Position numbers and translations under genes: made by a program. The notes under the pieces are model-generated. The model did not search any database. It was not told the DNA's origin and was given only the letters and a program-made list of their open reading frames with translations. Shown piece by piece: positions 52,520 to 62,438 of a DNA stretch of 64,000 nucleotides. Source of the DNA: Burkholderia ubonensis subsp. mesacidophila (lineage in GTDB: Bacteria > Pseudomonadota > Gammaproteobacteria > Burkholderiales > Burkholderiaceae); NCBI RefSeq assembly GCF_002097715.1, contig NZ_CP020739.1, positions 62,001 to 126,000 on the forward strand. The letters are read 5' to 3'. How positions within the stretch are numbered: the first letter of the stretch is position 1; each line of letters starts with the position of its first letter.

Positions 52520-53546
52520 AGACACATCGAAAGAGAAGAAGGCGACGGGCAATCTCCATCTCGCAGCCGGTCTTCTGCGCGGACTTGCGCAGGAAAATGC
52601 GGCGCTGGAAACGCGACTGCCCGAACCGTCCGTCACGCCGCTGCCCGCTGCCGTGACGCCCGCCGTCAAACCGGTCATGACGGTCACGACGCTGTCCGCC
52701 GATGCAACGGATCTCGGTGCACCGCAGAAGGTTGCCGTGAAGGACTGCATCCCGAACCCGTTCAATCCACGGGTCTTCTACTCGGAATCGAGCCTGCACG
52801 AGCTCGCGCTGACGTTGAAGCGGGAAGGGCAGATCGAGCCGATCAAGGTGACCCGGCTGCCGGAGTTTCCCGGCAAGCTGGTCGTGATCGACGGGCAACG
52901 CCGGCTGCGCGCCACGAGCATCAACGGTGACGAAACCATCAACGCCACCTTCCGCTCGGATCACACGCCCGAGCAGCTCTACACGATCGCCTATCGCGCA
53001 AACCACGATCACGAGCGCCAGACGATCTTCGACGATGCGGTCGCATGGAAGCGCCTCCTCGACGAGAAGGTGTTCCCCGACCAGAACACGCTGGCGGAAA
53101 AGATCGGCAAGGACAAGGCGACCATCAGCAAGACGCTGTCGCTCAACGCCCTGTCGACCACGCTCCTCGAGCGGATGGCCGCCGCAAACGACGTGGTCGG
53201 CCTGCAGGCCGCCTATTTCCTGAAGCTGATCTTCGAGCGGCTGGGCGAACCGACTGCCGACCGCCTGCTCTCCGCCGTCATCGACCGGAAAAAGTCCGTG
53301 CGCGACCTCGAGAACTTCCTGCGCGCGCAGAACGACGGGAACAAGAAGGCGGGACGGACGCGGTACAGCGTGCGCCACGATTTCGCGGTCGAATCGCGAG
53401 CGATCGGGCAGTTGAAGACCTATCCCGACGGACGTGTCGACCTGCAGCTCAAGGGCGTCGACACCACTCATCAGGAAGCGCTCGCCGACAAGCTCAAGGC
53501 CGTCATCGACGCCTACGTCGCCGAGCTGTCCACCGCACAAAAGTAA
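52512..53546 (+). CDS. parB: ParB centromere-binding protein
   Basis: 344 aa. NPFNPRVFY and the GQIEPIKV segment (residues 106-113) form the ParB/Srx nucleotide-binding fold, with the Arg-rich CTP box DGQRRLRA at 127-134. The HTH that reads parS is at about 190-212 (NTLAEKIGKDKATISKTL), and the C-terminal part dimerises. The first 70 residues are a Pro/Thr/Val-rich flexible extension. It overlaps parA by eight bases and ends at a strong shared terminator. Confidence 0.95.
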   Translation: MAKDTSKEKKATGNLHLAAGLLRGLAQENAALETRLPEPSVTPLPAAVTPAVKPVMTVTTLSADATDLGAPQKVAVKDCIPNPFNPRVFYSESSLHELALTLKREGQIEPIKVTRLPEFPGKLVVIDGQRRLRATSINGDETINATFRSDHTPEQLYTIAYRANHDHERQTIFDDAVAWKRLLDEKVFPDQNTLAEKIGKDKATISKTLSLNALSTTLLERMAAANDVVGLQAAYFLKLIFERLGEPTADRLLSAVIDRKKSVRDLENFLRAQNDGNKKAGRTRYSVRHDFAVESRAIGQLKTYPDGRVDLQLKGVDTTHQEALADKLKAVIDAYVAELSTAQK

Positions 53547-53558
53547 GCTGCCCAAATA

Positions 53559-53591
53559 AAAAGACCTCGCAGTGAAGCTGCGAGGTCTTTT
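53559..53591. terminator. bidirectional terminator between parB and repA
   Basis: A 14-base perfect stem, AAAAGACCTCGCAG with CTGCGAGGTCTTTT, around a 5-base loop (53573-53577). A-rich on the left and T-rich on the right, it can end both convergent transcripts (parB and repA). Confidence 0.92.
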
Positions 53592-53592
53592 A

Positions 53593-54915
53593 TCAGTTTG
53601 CTGCGAGGCTGCTTCTGAGCAGGAACTCCAGCAGGTCGTCCGAAGTCGGTTCGCCCCAGGTATCCAGCGCCAGCCATCTGAAGAAGCTGGTTTGCGCAAG
53701 CTTGCTCGCCTTCTTCTTCGGCGACAACGTCAGATCCTTCGAGCCGGTCACCGTCTCGTTGTAGCGCTCGATGAGCTTGGTCTGGTCGTCGATTTCCAGC
53801 TCGCGGAAGTATGCGCCCGCCTCGTCGATCTTGGCGGCAAGATACTTGTCGCGGATCTGCTCCTGCTTGCTCTGCGCCGTCTCTTTCGCCGACGTCGCCG
53901 TCGCCGTCTCCGTCGCCTGGCCGTCCGACAACGTATAGCCGTGCGTCAGCGCCTTGCGGAAATACGCGCCGACGTTGTCGATCGGCGCCGCATTCTTTTT
54001 CGTAGTCCGATTGAGCGTGTAGGCAATCGCGGCCTTGATGCGCTGCACGCCGTACTGGGAAATCAACCGGCGAGCCTCCGAGCGCGGAACGCCGAATTTG
54101 GCAACTTCCTCGACGAGCGCTTCGTTCTTGACGTCGCCGTCCTCCACGGTATCCGCGCTCGGCTTGCGCGTCACCTTGAACTGGACCGCCTCCACACTGC
54201 GTCCGGACTTGTGCTCGATCAGCTCGAGCGTGTGGTCCGATACTTCGTTGACCTCCTGAATGCACGGCACCAGGACCTTGCTCTTGAACAGCTTGTATTC
54301 CTTGTACGACTGCGACGCCTTGTCCTGCCCCAGGATGAGATCCCGGAATTTCGGCAACGGGATCTTCGCGGTGATGCCGATCCCTTCGTAGCGCACCGTG
54401 TTTTCCCACAGCGCGAGCGAATGCGAGCGCCGGAACTCGCGCGCGATCCGCATATCGATGAGCGCGTAGATCTCGGGATTGAGCAGTTCGCTGCGAATCT
54501 GGTCCGAGAAGCTGTACTTCAGCACCGATTGCTCGAGTTCCGCACCGGCCAGCAGGCCCGACGCCTTCCAGACGGTCGAGCGGTCCCCGGCCAGATAGTC
54601 CCAGTTGACGACGGTGCTGATGAGCGAGTTCACCGTGTCCTTCACGTACTTCGTGTTGTTGCTGTTCAGTCCGCTTTCGTGCGAGAGCGCGGCGATCGAG
54701 ATCGAGAAGCTCGTGCGGCCCGGCTCGAACGCTTCCTGCCGAAGCGCGTTCTTGATCAGCGAGCTGAACATCTTCCGCTGCTGCAGACCGATCTTTCCCG
54801 ACTTGGGTGCGATGTGAATCGCTTGAACCGCCTTGCGCAGCAAGTCGGGAGGCTCGGGCGTCTGGAACAGCGAGACCTGTTTGTCGGAGCCTTTGCTTGC
54901 TGGCTTTCGCGGCAT
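53593..54915 (-). CDS. repA: plasmid-type replication initiator (Rep_3/RepB-like)
   Basis: A 440-aa initiator with two winged-helix-like halves. QQRKMFSSLIKNAL is followed by FSISIAALSHESGLNSNNTKYVKD, and the second half has the ALWENTVRYEGIG and FRDLILGQDK segments typical of iteron-binding initiators. The C-terminal 140 residues are lower-complexity, ending in a FFRWLALDTWGEP patch. It is read away from the iteron array (55066-55880), its expected binding site. TATAAA at 54954-54959 (read on the minus strand) is a likely -10 element. The size and linkage match the chromosome 3/pC3 initiator of the cepacia complex. Confidence 0.9.
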   Translation of the reverse strand: MPRKPASKGSDKQVSLFQTPEPPDLLRKAVQAIHIAPKSGKIGLQQRKMFSSLIKNALRQEAFEPGRTSFSISIAALSHESGLNSNNTKYVKDTVNSLISTVVNWDYLAGDRSTVWKASGLLAGAELEQSVLKYSFSDQIRSELLNPEIYALIDMRIAREFRRSHSLALWENTVRYEGIGITAKIPLPKFRDLILGQDKASQSYKEYKLFKSKVLVPCIQEVNEVSDHTLELIEHKSGRSVEAVQFKVTRKPSADTVEDGDVKNEALVEEVAKFGVPRSEARRLISQYGVQRIKAAIAYTLNRTTKKNAAPIDNVGAYFRKALTHGYTLSDGQATETATATSAKETAQSKQEQIRDKYLAAKIDEAGAYFRELEIDDQTKLIERYNETVTGSKDLTLSPKKKASKLAQTSFFRWLALDTWGEPTSDDLLEFLLRSSLAAN

Positions 54916-55065
54916 CGTGGTGTCCGGATAAGGTGACCTTGTTGAGGCCGGAATTTATACCTTTTCGCCGCCGCCGGCAACGTCCCTGCTCGCAGGTCAC
55001 TTGCACAATCGTGGCTAACCTTGCGAGCACAAAGGATTTTTTTCACGAGGCAGTGTTCCGCGGCC

Positions 55066-55880
55066 CCCATAAGCATCTACCTTGCTGCAGAAACCCCTCC
55101 CAAAAGCAGCTACCTGTCGCTTGCTGCGACCGAATCGTGCCCGGCCTGGGCCTCGCCGAAGGTTACCCTTTATGGGAATCAAACGACCTGAACCACGATC
55201 GGACGCCGGATTCGTGATGCCATGCAGCAGCGCTTCGTATTAGTCCCATATCTTGCTACCTTGACAGTTCCCCATGAATGGGTACCTTTCGATTCACGTG
55301 CGTGTCTATGATCGCGCGGCTCAGGTCGAAACGTACCCGGATCGATCCCATAACTGGCAACCTTTGAAATTCCCCACAAAAGGTTACCTTTCCGTCGAAC
55401 CGATCCTTTTTATGGGAACGCCGGACTCGCCCGGCATCCGAACCCTGCTCGGCACACGTCGCCGTCACTCCCATAAACGGATACCTTCAAAACGTCCCAT
55501 AAACGGCTACCGAAGATCATCCTTGTGGACATCCATCGCGCGACAGCGTGTCCAGATCCCCCATAAGTAGCTACCATCTTGGCTTCCCATAGACGGCTAC
55601 CCATTGCGTTCCACCGCCAAATTCCCATAACCGGGCACCCTCACACCATATCCACAACCCTGATTCCCCATTCCGTGGTACCCAAATCCCCAAATCCACA
55701 GACCTGAGACCCCAAACCCTTCTACCTTCGCTCCCATAAATGGGTACCGAACACCGGTCAAACCCTTGTCAGGCAAGCCTGTGGAGCGTCTAAAAGTAGT
55801 TAAAGAAGTAAACGTTGCTTTCTAAAGATGTAAACACACTGTGTGCTTCCGGAAAAAACCACCCCCCATAACCCGCTACC
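55066..55880. repeat. iteron array (about 17 copies)
   Basis: A 16-base unit close to CCCATAAACGGCTACC is repeated with irregular spacing. I count copies starting at 55066, 55099, 55245, 55271, 55347, 55373, 55470, 55496, 55560, 55586, 55624, 55667, 55711, 55733 and 55865 on the plus strand, and inverted copies ending at 55176 and 55416. CCC at the start and ACC at the end are the most conserved parts. Several pairs are 26 bases apart (55245/55271, 55347/55373, 55470/55496, 55560/55586), which is a regular doublet arrangement. These are the likely RepA binding sites. Confidence 0.9.
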
Positions 55881-56217
55881 AGACGACCTTCAACCGTGCA
55901 CGCACGTGAATTCCTTCGAAGGTTCGTACCGATCAGACACGCGCATCGCACCGTCTGGCAAGCCTTCCAGCACAGAAGAGGTCATTTCGACGTGAGCACG
56001 TACTTACATGCATCGAAACGTATAAAGCTATGGGACAGAATCAGAAGAAAACGCCGTTTTCTGTCGATAGGTTCCCGTCTATGGTGCGCTGTGCCGTAAG
56101 CCAACGGAGACACTTCGACGTCCGCCTCAGTCTGCCGGCCCCTGTGTCGATGCCCTGTGGAAGTGCGAGCGATTCCACGGAACGTCGCCCCCGGCAACCT
56201 GACGACACCGAGCGATC

Positions 56218-56226
56218 TGTGGATAA
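56218..56226 (-). promoter_or_regulatory. DnaA box
   Basis: TGTGGATAA, the exact complement of the consensus TTATCCACA, 340 bases beyond the iterons. A one-mismatch box (ATATCCACA) lies near 55649. Confidence 0.75.
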
Positions 56227-56896
56227 GGCGGCACGACGATGCTCACCCACGACGATCCGCCGACGAGGGCCGAGGGTACCGCGCCTTCGATCCGCGATTA
56301 CGTCACCGCAATTTTCTACCTTTGTGCCACTGGAATCCGTTGCGCGATGCGGGGCGTTCTACGTGACTATCGGTTCGTGACTACGCTCGACGCGACGCGT
56401 CCATCAACGAGCCGGGAAATGCGGTCTAACGTGAACACAAAGGCGCTTCCTTGACTCACCGCAGTCGATCCAGCAGGTGGCTCCCGAAAAGGCTCACCAC
56501 TTCTGTGCCCTGGATCCCGTAAAAGCTCACCATTTTCGCGATACGGACGGACAGGCCAGCCACGTTTGCACTGTGACTGCGATGCAGAAGACGGGACGAG
56601 AGCCTCAGCGCGAGGTGTACTCGAAGACGAGCAACCGTCGCAAGGCGTTGGGTGGTCGTTTATGGGAAGACGTCAATCGCAGGAACGTGTCCATGATCAT
56701 CGTCCCCGGACGCTGCCGACGACAAACGATGCCGTTCCACCCTGCACGGTGCGCCATTCAGCGGTATCCATATCGCCACTGGCGCAGCGACACGGTTATG
56801 ATGCACAAGCCCCGAGCGACGTATCCCCGCTTCGGAGGCAGGGGTGGTATCTCGACGTACTTCAATCTGTAATCAATCAGAAGAAGGAGTTCACTG

Positions 56897-57220
56897 ATGC
56901 ATATCCAAACCAGAAGGTTCACGCTCGTCGCTGCCGCTGCAGCGCTCCTGATCGGCGGCACGGCACCGGCGTTTGCCCAGGCGTCGGCCAGCGAACCCGC
57001 GGCGCAAGCACAGGATGCCAAGGCAGCGAAGGCACAGGCGCGCAAGGAAGCCCGTGCGAAACACAAGGCCGAGCGCAAGGCCGCGCGCGCGAAGAACAAC
57101 GCCGAGCTGAAGAAACTCGAAGACGCGGGATACAAGCCTTCAGCCAATGATCCGAATTATCCGCAGAACCTGCAGGACGCAGAGAAGAAGGCAGGGGCTG
57201 CTGCCGGCGCAAGCCAGTAA
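56897..57220 (+). CDS. DUF4148 family secreted small protein
   Basis: A 107-aa exported protein. A signal peptide (LVAAAAALLIGGTAPAFAQ) is cleaved after about residue 27. A Lys/Ala-rich coil with repeated AxKAxRK units follows, then LKKLEDAGYKPSANDPNYPQNLQDAEKKA, the DUF4148 signature. It is periplasmic and of unknown function, common in Burkholderia. AAGGAG precedes the start. The basic coil is longer than in the other copy at 62130-62438. Confidence 0.85.
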   Translation: MHIQTRRFTLVAAAAALLIGGTAPAFAQASASEPAAQAQDAKAAKAQARKEARAKHKAERKAARAKNNAELKKLEDAGYKPSANDPNYPQNLQDAEKKAGAAAGASQ

Positions 57221-57302
57221 ACGTTCTCCCGGCGTGTGCGCCGTGCGATGACGGCGTGGCGCACCGCTTGTCCTCACCATGTGAGATGGGAGCGTCTCTC
57301 CG

Positions 57303-58205
57303 TCACGCGTCGCGCGAAGCCGACGCACTGCCAGCCAGTTTCAGCCAATCCATGAATGCACGCACCGCGCGGTCTTCCGCGCGCGCCGCGGCCACATAAA
57401 TGAAATAGCGCCACGGCGGCAGCACGGGCGCATCGAACGGCTGCACGAGCCGGCCTTCGGCGATATCGTCCGCGACGAGCGCGATCGGGCCCATCGCGAC
57501 GCCGAGCCCGTCGAGCGCGCCCTGCAACGTCAGGTAGAAGTGCTCGAGCGTAAGCGAATGCCGCGGCACGAGATGCGGGTGCCCTGCCGCCGCGAGCCAT
57601 TCCGGCCACATGCCCGGATAGGTCGCCGAATGCAGCAGCGTGAAGTGCGCGAGATCCGCGGGTTTCCTGAGCGGCTTTTTCTCGAGGAGCCGTGGCGCAC
57701 AGACGGGCAGGCGAACCTCGGAGAGAAACTCCTCGGCCACATAGCCTTCGATCGACTGCGGGCCGCCGCGAATGATCACGTCCACGACGTCGCGGAGCTT
57801 GTCGATCGGCTCGTTCGACGTCGAAAGCCGCACCTCGATGTGCGGATGGGCGACCTGGAACGACGACAGCCTCGGCACCAGCCAGCGCAGCGAGAAGGTG
57901 GCCGGCGCGCTGACGCGCAGCACGCCCTGGTGTCCTCGCTGAAGCTGCTGCGCGGTCGCGAGCGCGATACGGTCGAACGACGCGCCGACTTCGGCCAGGT
58001 AGACCCGCCCGGCCTCCGTCAATTCGACCCGCCGGTTGTACCGCTCGAACAGCGCCTGCCCCAGCCACGCCTCCAGTTGCTGCACGTGCCGGCTGATCGC
58101 GCCGTGCGTGACGCACAGCTCGTCGGCGGCCAGCGTAAAGCTGCCGAGCCGGGCGGCGGCTTCGAACGCCCGCAGCGAGTTCAGAGGAGGGAGGGTTCGG
58201 CGCAT
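57303..58205 (-). CDS. LysR family regulator (GcvA-like)
   Basis: A 300-aa LysR protein of the GcvA branch. LPPLNSLRAFEAAARLGSF and ADELCVTHGAISRHVQQLE form the N-terminal HTH, and PIDKLRDVVDVIIRGG the effector domain. It is divergent from the adenylosuccinate synthetase gene. A perfect ATATC-N4-GATAT palindrome in the gap (58227-58240) fits the T-N11-A rule for LysR sites, so it likely controls that gene. Confidence 0.92.
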   Translation of the reverse strand: MRRTLPPLNSLRAFEAAARLGSFTLAADELCVTHGAISRHVQQLEAWLGQALFERYNRRVELTEAGRVYLAEVGASFDRIALATAQQLQRGHQGVLRVSAPATFSLRWLVPRLSSFQVAHPHIEVRLSTSNEPIDKLRDVVDVIIRGGPQSIEGYVAEEFLSEVRLPVCAPRLLEKKPLRKPADLAHFTLLHSATYPGMWPEWLAAAGHPHLVPRHSLTLEHFYLTLQGALDGLGVAMGPIALVADDIAEGRLVQPFDAPVLPPWRYFIYVAAARAEDRAVRAFMDWLKLAGSASASRDA

Positions 58206-58226
58206 CGCATCGTTTCGCGTGAATTT

Positions 58227-58240
58227 ATATCACGCGATAT
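58227..58240. promoter_or_regulatory. LysR-type binding palindrome
   Basis: ATATCACGCGATAT, perfect five-base arms, 22 bases upstream of the LysR start and about 105 upstream of purA. It is the natural operator for the divergent pair. Confidence 0.55.
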
Positions 58241-58345
58241 CTCAGGTTTAATCGTTTGATCGTCAAAAGTAGCTGCGCCAATATGCCATACGAGCGGCTC
58301 GTGGAGTCCGCCAAGTGTCGAAATTTCTCACATGGAGATCGAAGC

Positions 58346-59644
58346 ATGCCGAATGTCGTGGTGGTGGGCGCGCAGTGGGGCGACGAGGGCAAGGGGCGTC
58401 TGGTGGACTGGCTCGCGGGGCAGGCCGACATCGTCGCGCGGTACAACGGCGGCCACAACGCGGGACATACGCTGGTCGTCGACGGGAAGACCTACAAGCT
58501 CGCGCTGTTGCCGAGCGGGCTGGTGCGCGGCAAGCCGGGCGTGATCGGCAACGGCGTCGCGCTCGATCCTGAAGCGCTGCTCGCCGAGATTGCGCGCATG
58601 GCGGAACTCGGGGTCGCGGTGACGCCGGACAACCTGTCGATCGCCGAGAACGCCACGCTGGTCCTGCCGATTCACCGGGCCGTCGACCGCGCACAGGAGC
58701 AGTTGCGCCGCGAACCGATCGGCACGACGCTGCGCGGGATCGGCCCCGCCTACGAAGACAAGGTTGGTCGCCGGGGGCTGCGGGTTTGCGACCTGGCCGA
58801 TCCGGACGGACTCGCACGCAAGCTCGACGCGCTGCTCGATCATCACAATGCGTGGTTCCGCGGCCTGGGCCTCGACACATGGTCGCGCGACGCGATGCTG
58901 CCGATGCTCGCCGACCTCGCGCCCAAGGTGCTGCCGTTCGTGCGGCCCGTATGGGCCGATCTCAACGACGCGCACGACCAGGGCAGGAAGATCCTGTTCG
59001 AAGGCTCGCAAGCCGTGATGCTGGACATCGACTGGGGCACGTATCCGTTCGTGACGTCATCAGGCACGGTCGCGTCGGCGGCCGCCGCCGGCACCGGTCT
59101 CGGCGCATCGAAGCTCGGCCGCGTGCTGGGCGTGACCAAGGCCTATGCGACCCGCGTCGGCGGCGGACCATTCGTCACCGAGCTTGCCGACGAGATCGGC
59201 GAGCGGCTGCGGGAACGCGGGCGCGAGTACGGCGTCAATACCGGCCGGCCGCGCCGCTGCGGATGGCTCGACGCCGTCCAGCTGCGCCAGGCCGTCAAGG
59301 TGTCCGGCATCGATTCGCTGGCGCTGACCAAGCTCGACGTGCTGGACGGGTTCGACGCGATCCGGCTCGGCGTCGGATACGAGCTCGACGGAACGCGCAT
59401 CGATCATCTGCCCGCGAGCCTCGCTGCGCAGTCCCGCGCGAAGCCGATCTACGAGCAGTTCGACGGGTGGACCGGCACGGTCGCCGGCAAGCGGCGGCTC
59501 GGCGATCTGCCGGAAGCGGCGCGCCGCTTCGTCGAACGCGTCGAGGCGCTCGTCGGCGTGCCCGTTTCGCTGATCACGACCGGACCGGAGCGCGACGACA
59601 CCATCGTGTTGCGGAGCCCGTTCGATTCGTCCGCGCGCGCATAG
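58346..59644 (+). CDS. purA: adenylosuccinate synthetase (secondary copy)
   Basis: A 432-aa GTP-dependent enzyme joining IMP and aspartate to adenylosuccinate in purine synthesis. [16 protein letters not shown] is the N-terminal P-loop, NGGHNAGHT the IMP loop, [19 protein letters not shown] the central signature, and ATRVGGGPF is present too. All main motifs are intact. The start at 58346 fits the family length of about 430. A LysR gene reads away from it. A housekeeping purA is expected on chromosome 1, so this third-replicon copy is probably a paralogue under separate control. Confidence 0.93.
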   Translation: MPNVVVVGAQWGDEGKGRLVDWLAGQADIVARYNGGHNAGHTLVVDGKTYKLALLPSGLVRGKPGVIGNGVALDPEALLAEIARMAELGVAVTPDNLSIAENATLVLPIHRAVDRAQEQLRREPIGTTLRGIGPAYEDKVGRRGLRVCDLADPDGLARKLDALLDHHNAWFRGLGLDTWSRDAMLPMLADLAPKVLPFVRPVWADLNDAHDQGRKILFEGSQAVMLDIDWGTYPFVTSSGTVASAAAAGTGLGASKLGRVLGVTKAYATRVGGGPFVTELADEIGERLRERGREYGVNTGRPRRCGWLDAVQLRQAVKVSGIDSLALTKLDVLDGFDAIRLGVGYELDGTRIDHLPASLAAQSRAKPIYEQFDGWTGTVAGKRRLGDLPEAARRFVERVEALVGVPVSLITTGPERDDTIVLRSPFDSSARA

Positions 59645-59954
59645 CCGCCGCAGGCAACCCGGTCGCCCTCGCCGGTCACACCATCAGGAGTCCGTCCGAG
59701 CGGGCGTATGTCGACATCGACGATGCGTCGTCCGGAAGCGTCGGGTTGACCGCCGCGGTCGGGATCATGCCGAACTGGACACGCCCTTGGCGCTGCTGTA
59801 CTGTTCCGCACCATTCGTGCCGAAGCGGAGCGACGCCGTCATCAGCTTGCGTTGCAAGGCTCGCGCCGAGACGATACAGGCACGGTCCCGGCCTCGCGCT
59901 TCGCGATGGCCAGGGCCGCATGGCGCGAGGCGATCTCATTCCCGGGGGCTGTCG
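59645..59954. other. intergenic, nothing recognised
   Basis: About 310 bases between purA and the next LysR gene. I see no clear terminator, promoter or small gene. Confidence 0.4.
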
Positions 59955-60896
59955 ATGGACACGCTGCAGATGATGCGCATTTTTGTCCGCGTCGCGGAGG
60001 AGGGCAGCTTCACGAGCGCCGCCCAGCGCCTGGACATCACGACGGCCTACGCATCGCGTTCGGTTGCGCAACTGGAAACGCATCTGCGCACGCGCCTCCT
60101 CAATCGCAGCACGCGCCGCATCGCGCTCACCGATGCGGGGCAGCGCTACCTGGATCGCTGCCAGCGGGTGCTCGCATACATCGACGAGGCCGAGGCGGAA
60201 GCGGCGGACGCGCAGGCCAAGCCGTCGGGCCGGCTGCACGTGCACGCGACGACGAGCTTCGGCCAGGCGTACGTGGTGCCGGCGGTCGTGCGCTACCGCG
60301 AGCGCTATCCGTCGGTGGCGGTCGAGCTGACGCTGTCGCAGCACGTGCCCGACATCATCGACGAAGGCTACGACGTGTCGCTGCAATTGAGCACGACGGA
60401 GCTGCCCGATTCCGGGCTTGTGTCGCAGCGGCTCGGCACCGTGCACAGCGTGCTGTGCGCGTCGCCCGCGTACCTGCGCGAACACGGCACGCCGCAGACG
60501 ATCAGGGACCTCGAGGCGCACGCCTGCCTGCAGATCGTCACGCCGGTGTTTCCGCGCGACCGCTGGCATCTCGACGGCCCCGACGGCCGCGAGACCTTCG
60601 AGCTTCCGCTACCCGACTTTCAGGTGAATGTTGCCGATGCGCTCGGCGCCGCGCTGCGCGCCGGTCTCGGCATCGGCTCGCTGCCGATGTCGACCGCGGT
60701 GCCCGCGCTGCGCAGCGGCGCGCTGGTCCGCGTGCTGCCCGAATACCGGCTGCAGAAGCTGACGGTCTATACGCTGTATCCGTCGCGGCAGTACCTCGAC
60801 GCGAAGATCCGGACCTTCGTCGAGTTCCTGCGGGAATGCGTGCCCGAGATGCTGGCCGCCGACGAGGCGGCGCTGTGCGGTTCCGGTCAATCGTGA
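59955..60896 (+). CDS. LysR family regulator (CrgA/AaeR-like)
   Basis: A 313-aa LysR protein. MDTLQMMRIFVRVAEEGSFTSAAQRLDITTAYASRSVAQLE is the HTH region in the style of the CrgA group (given here with its full span, residues 1-41, for position). The effector half has VPAVVRYRERYPSVAVEL and GLGIGSLPM. It has no divergent partner; the tail-to-tail dienelactone hydrolase is the nearest gene. Target unknown. Confidence 0.9.
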   Translation: MDTLQMMRIFVRVAEEGSFTSAAQRLDITTAYASRSVAQLETHLRTRLLNRSTRRIALTDAGQRYLDRCQRVLAYIDEAEAEAADAQAKPSGRLHVHATTSFGQAYVVPAVVRYRERYPSVAVELTLSQHVPDIIDEGYDVSLQLSTTELPDSGLVSQRLGTVHSVLCASPAYLREHGTPQTIRDLEAHACLQIVTPVFPRDRWHLDGPDGRETFELPLPDFQVNVADALGAALRAGLGIGSLPMSTAVPALRSGALVRVLPEYRLQKLTVYTLYPSRQYLDAKIRTFVEFLRECVPEMLAADEAALCGSGQS

Positions 60897-61054
60897 GTTG
60901 GCGCGGCGTCGCCGTGACGGCGTAACGCGCGCTTCTGTTGCACCGTTCGTTGCGAACGGATGGCGACCGGCACGATACCTTCGAGACCCCGACCATCATC
61001 CGCCGGCCGCATGCTCCCGGCCGGCAGACGACGATCACGCGTATCGCAACGCGC

Positions 61055-61771
61055 TTACTTCGGCTCGGTCGTCCACAGCGTGCGGCCGAGGAACGTGAGC
61101 GTCCGGTCCCATGCGATCTGCGACCATGCCGGATCGTACTGCGTGCCCGGCAGGCGGCCGGTGCCGACGGCGGTCTCGTTCGCGAATGCGTGATGCGCGA
61201 GGTAGCGATGGAACGTGAAGTCGACGTTCGCGGCGCTCAGCTTCTTTTCCAGCGCGTCCACCTGATCGATCGTAAAGAACGCATCCTGCGTCGCCCAGTG
61301 GCCCATCACGGGCGCCTTGATCTTCGACGCGTCGATGTAGTCGAGCGGGGGCAGGCCGTACCACGCGACGCCGGCCGTCACGTCGGCGTTCTGCAACGCG
61401 AGCAGGGTCAGTGCGCCACCCATGCAGAAGCCGGTGACGGCGATGCGCCCGGCGTGCGTCTTCAGGTACTGCACTGCGCCGGGAATGTCTTGAGACGCCG
61501 CGTCGCCGAAGTCGAGCGCGCTCATCAGGTGGTGCGCTTCTTCCGCCTCGACCGTTGATTTCCCGCGGTACAGGTCGGGAACGAGCGCGAAGTACCCGGC
61601 CCGGGCGAGCCGGTCCGCGACGCCGCGGATCTGGTCATTCAGGCCCCACCATTCCTGGATGACGACGACCGCGGGCGCGCCGTCGGTTTTTTCCGGCGTA
61701 GCCAGATAGGCCTGCAGTTCCTGGCCGTCCGGGCGGCGAAAGGTGATCATGGATCCGGATGCTTGAGACAT
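61055..61771 (-). CDS. dienelactone hydrolase family protein
   Basis: A 238-aa alpha/beta hydrolase. The Cys nucleophile is in GFCMGG, the early WWGLNDQIRGVADRLA motif is typical of dienelactone hydrolases, and the late His lies in LAHHAF. Dienelactone hydrolases open lactones in chloro-aromatic breakdown, but many paralogues have other substrates. It stands alone. Confidence 0.9.
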   Translation of the reverse strand: MSQASGSMITFRRPDGQELQAYLATPEKTDGAPAVVVIQEWWGLNDQIRGVADRLARAGYFALVPDLYRGKSTVEAEEAHHLMSALDFGDAASQDIPGAVQYLKTHAGRIAVTGFCMGGALTLLALQNADVTAGVAWYGLPPLDYIDASKIKAPVMGHWATQDAFFTIDQVDALEKKLSAANVDFTFHRYLAHHAFANETAVGTGRLPGTQYDPAWSQIAWDRTLTFLGRTLWTTEPK

Positions 61772-62129
61772 GAAACCGCTCCTTTTGAAAAATGCGCATG
61801 GGTACCGCTTCAGAACAGCCGGCGAACGCGGCAGCGACCGGGATGTTCCCGGCGGTCTTCACGACCTGCGCGCGGCCGCGTCGGCCGGCTCCGTACTCGC
61901 CGGAATTCTATGCTCAAACGTGCCGGGTTTGCGCTCGTGATGATGGAGGTCGGCCGGCCCGGAACGTGGACGTCGTCGGGGCGCAAGGTGCGGACGCGCC
62001 CGATATTCAAGTATTCCTGATTATTTTCAGGGGGAAGTGCCCGAATGTGAAAACACCACGCCCCCGACGGTCGGGGGCGTGGTGTTCAGTCGTTCGATTG
62101 CGCTCGCGATGCGCGAGCGACGGGCCGGC
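61772..62129. other. intergenic with terminator
   Basis: Upstream region of the dienelactone hydrolase gene; it also holds the terminator of the DUF4148 gene at 62051-62085. Nothing else recognised. Confidence 0.4.
62051..62085 (-). terminator. terminator after DUF4148 gene
   Basis: A 16-base perfect stem, AACACCACGCCCCCGA with TCGGGGGCGTGGTGTT, around a 3-base loop. It lies 45 bases beyond the stop of the minus-strand DUF4148 gene and is followed on that strand by a short T run. Confidence 0.85.
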
Positions 62130-62438
62130 TTAATGACCGAAGTAGACCGAGCCGGGGCCGCTCTGTGTGACCGACACGGCGTGGCCCGCGCGAACGCCGG
62201 CCGCTGACTGCGCGCCATAGCCGGTTTCGTCGGCGTTCGTGACGCGCATCTGCGCGGCCTGCAGCGCCTGCGGGTAATGGACGTCGGACACTTCCGGCTT
62301 GTACCCGGCCTGCTCGAGCTGGACCAGTTCCGCGCGAACCTGCGCGCGCGTCGGCGTCGGCTGGCTCGATTGGGCGAATGCGCCATACGACGTCGACAGG
62401 GCAGTGGCTGCGACCACGGCGTAGACGAACGATTTCAT
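62130..62438 (-). CDS. DUF4148 family secreted small protein
   Basis: A 102-aa exported protein. The signal peptide MKSFVYAVVAATALSTSYGAFAQ ends near residue 23. RAQVRAELVQLEQAGYKPEVSDVHYPQALQAAQMR is the DUF4148 signature; it carries the core without the basic coil of the other copy at 56897-57220. Periplasmic, function unknown. It ends in a strong terminator. Confidence 0.88.
   Translation of the reverse strand: MKSFVYAVVAATALSTSYGAFAQSSQPTPTRAQVRAELVQLEQAGYKPEVSDVHYPQALQAAQMRVTNADETGYGAQSAAGVRAGHAVSVTQSGPGSVYFGH

Larger units (their letters stand above)
54916..56896. other. replication origin region (oriV)
   Basis: A gene-free 2-kb stretch upstream of repA. It contains the iteron array (55066-55880), an AT-rich stretch (about 55790-55860) that could be the unwinding element, a perfect DnaA box (56218-56226), and outlying iteron variants at 56022-56037, 56483-56498, 56516-56531 and 56651-56666. 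None of the frames across it looks coding. Confidence 0.88.

Noticed and set aside
55066-55880. Regular repeats that could be mistaken for a CRISPR array
   Set aside because: The repeat is only 16 bases, degenerate, irregularly spaced and in both orientations, next to a replication initiator: these are iterons. No cas genes are present.
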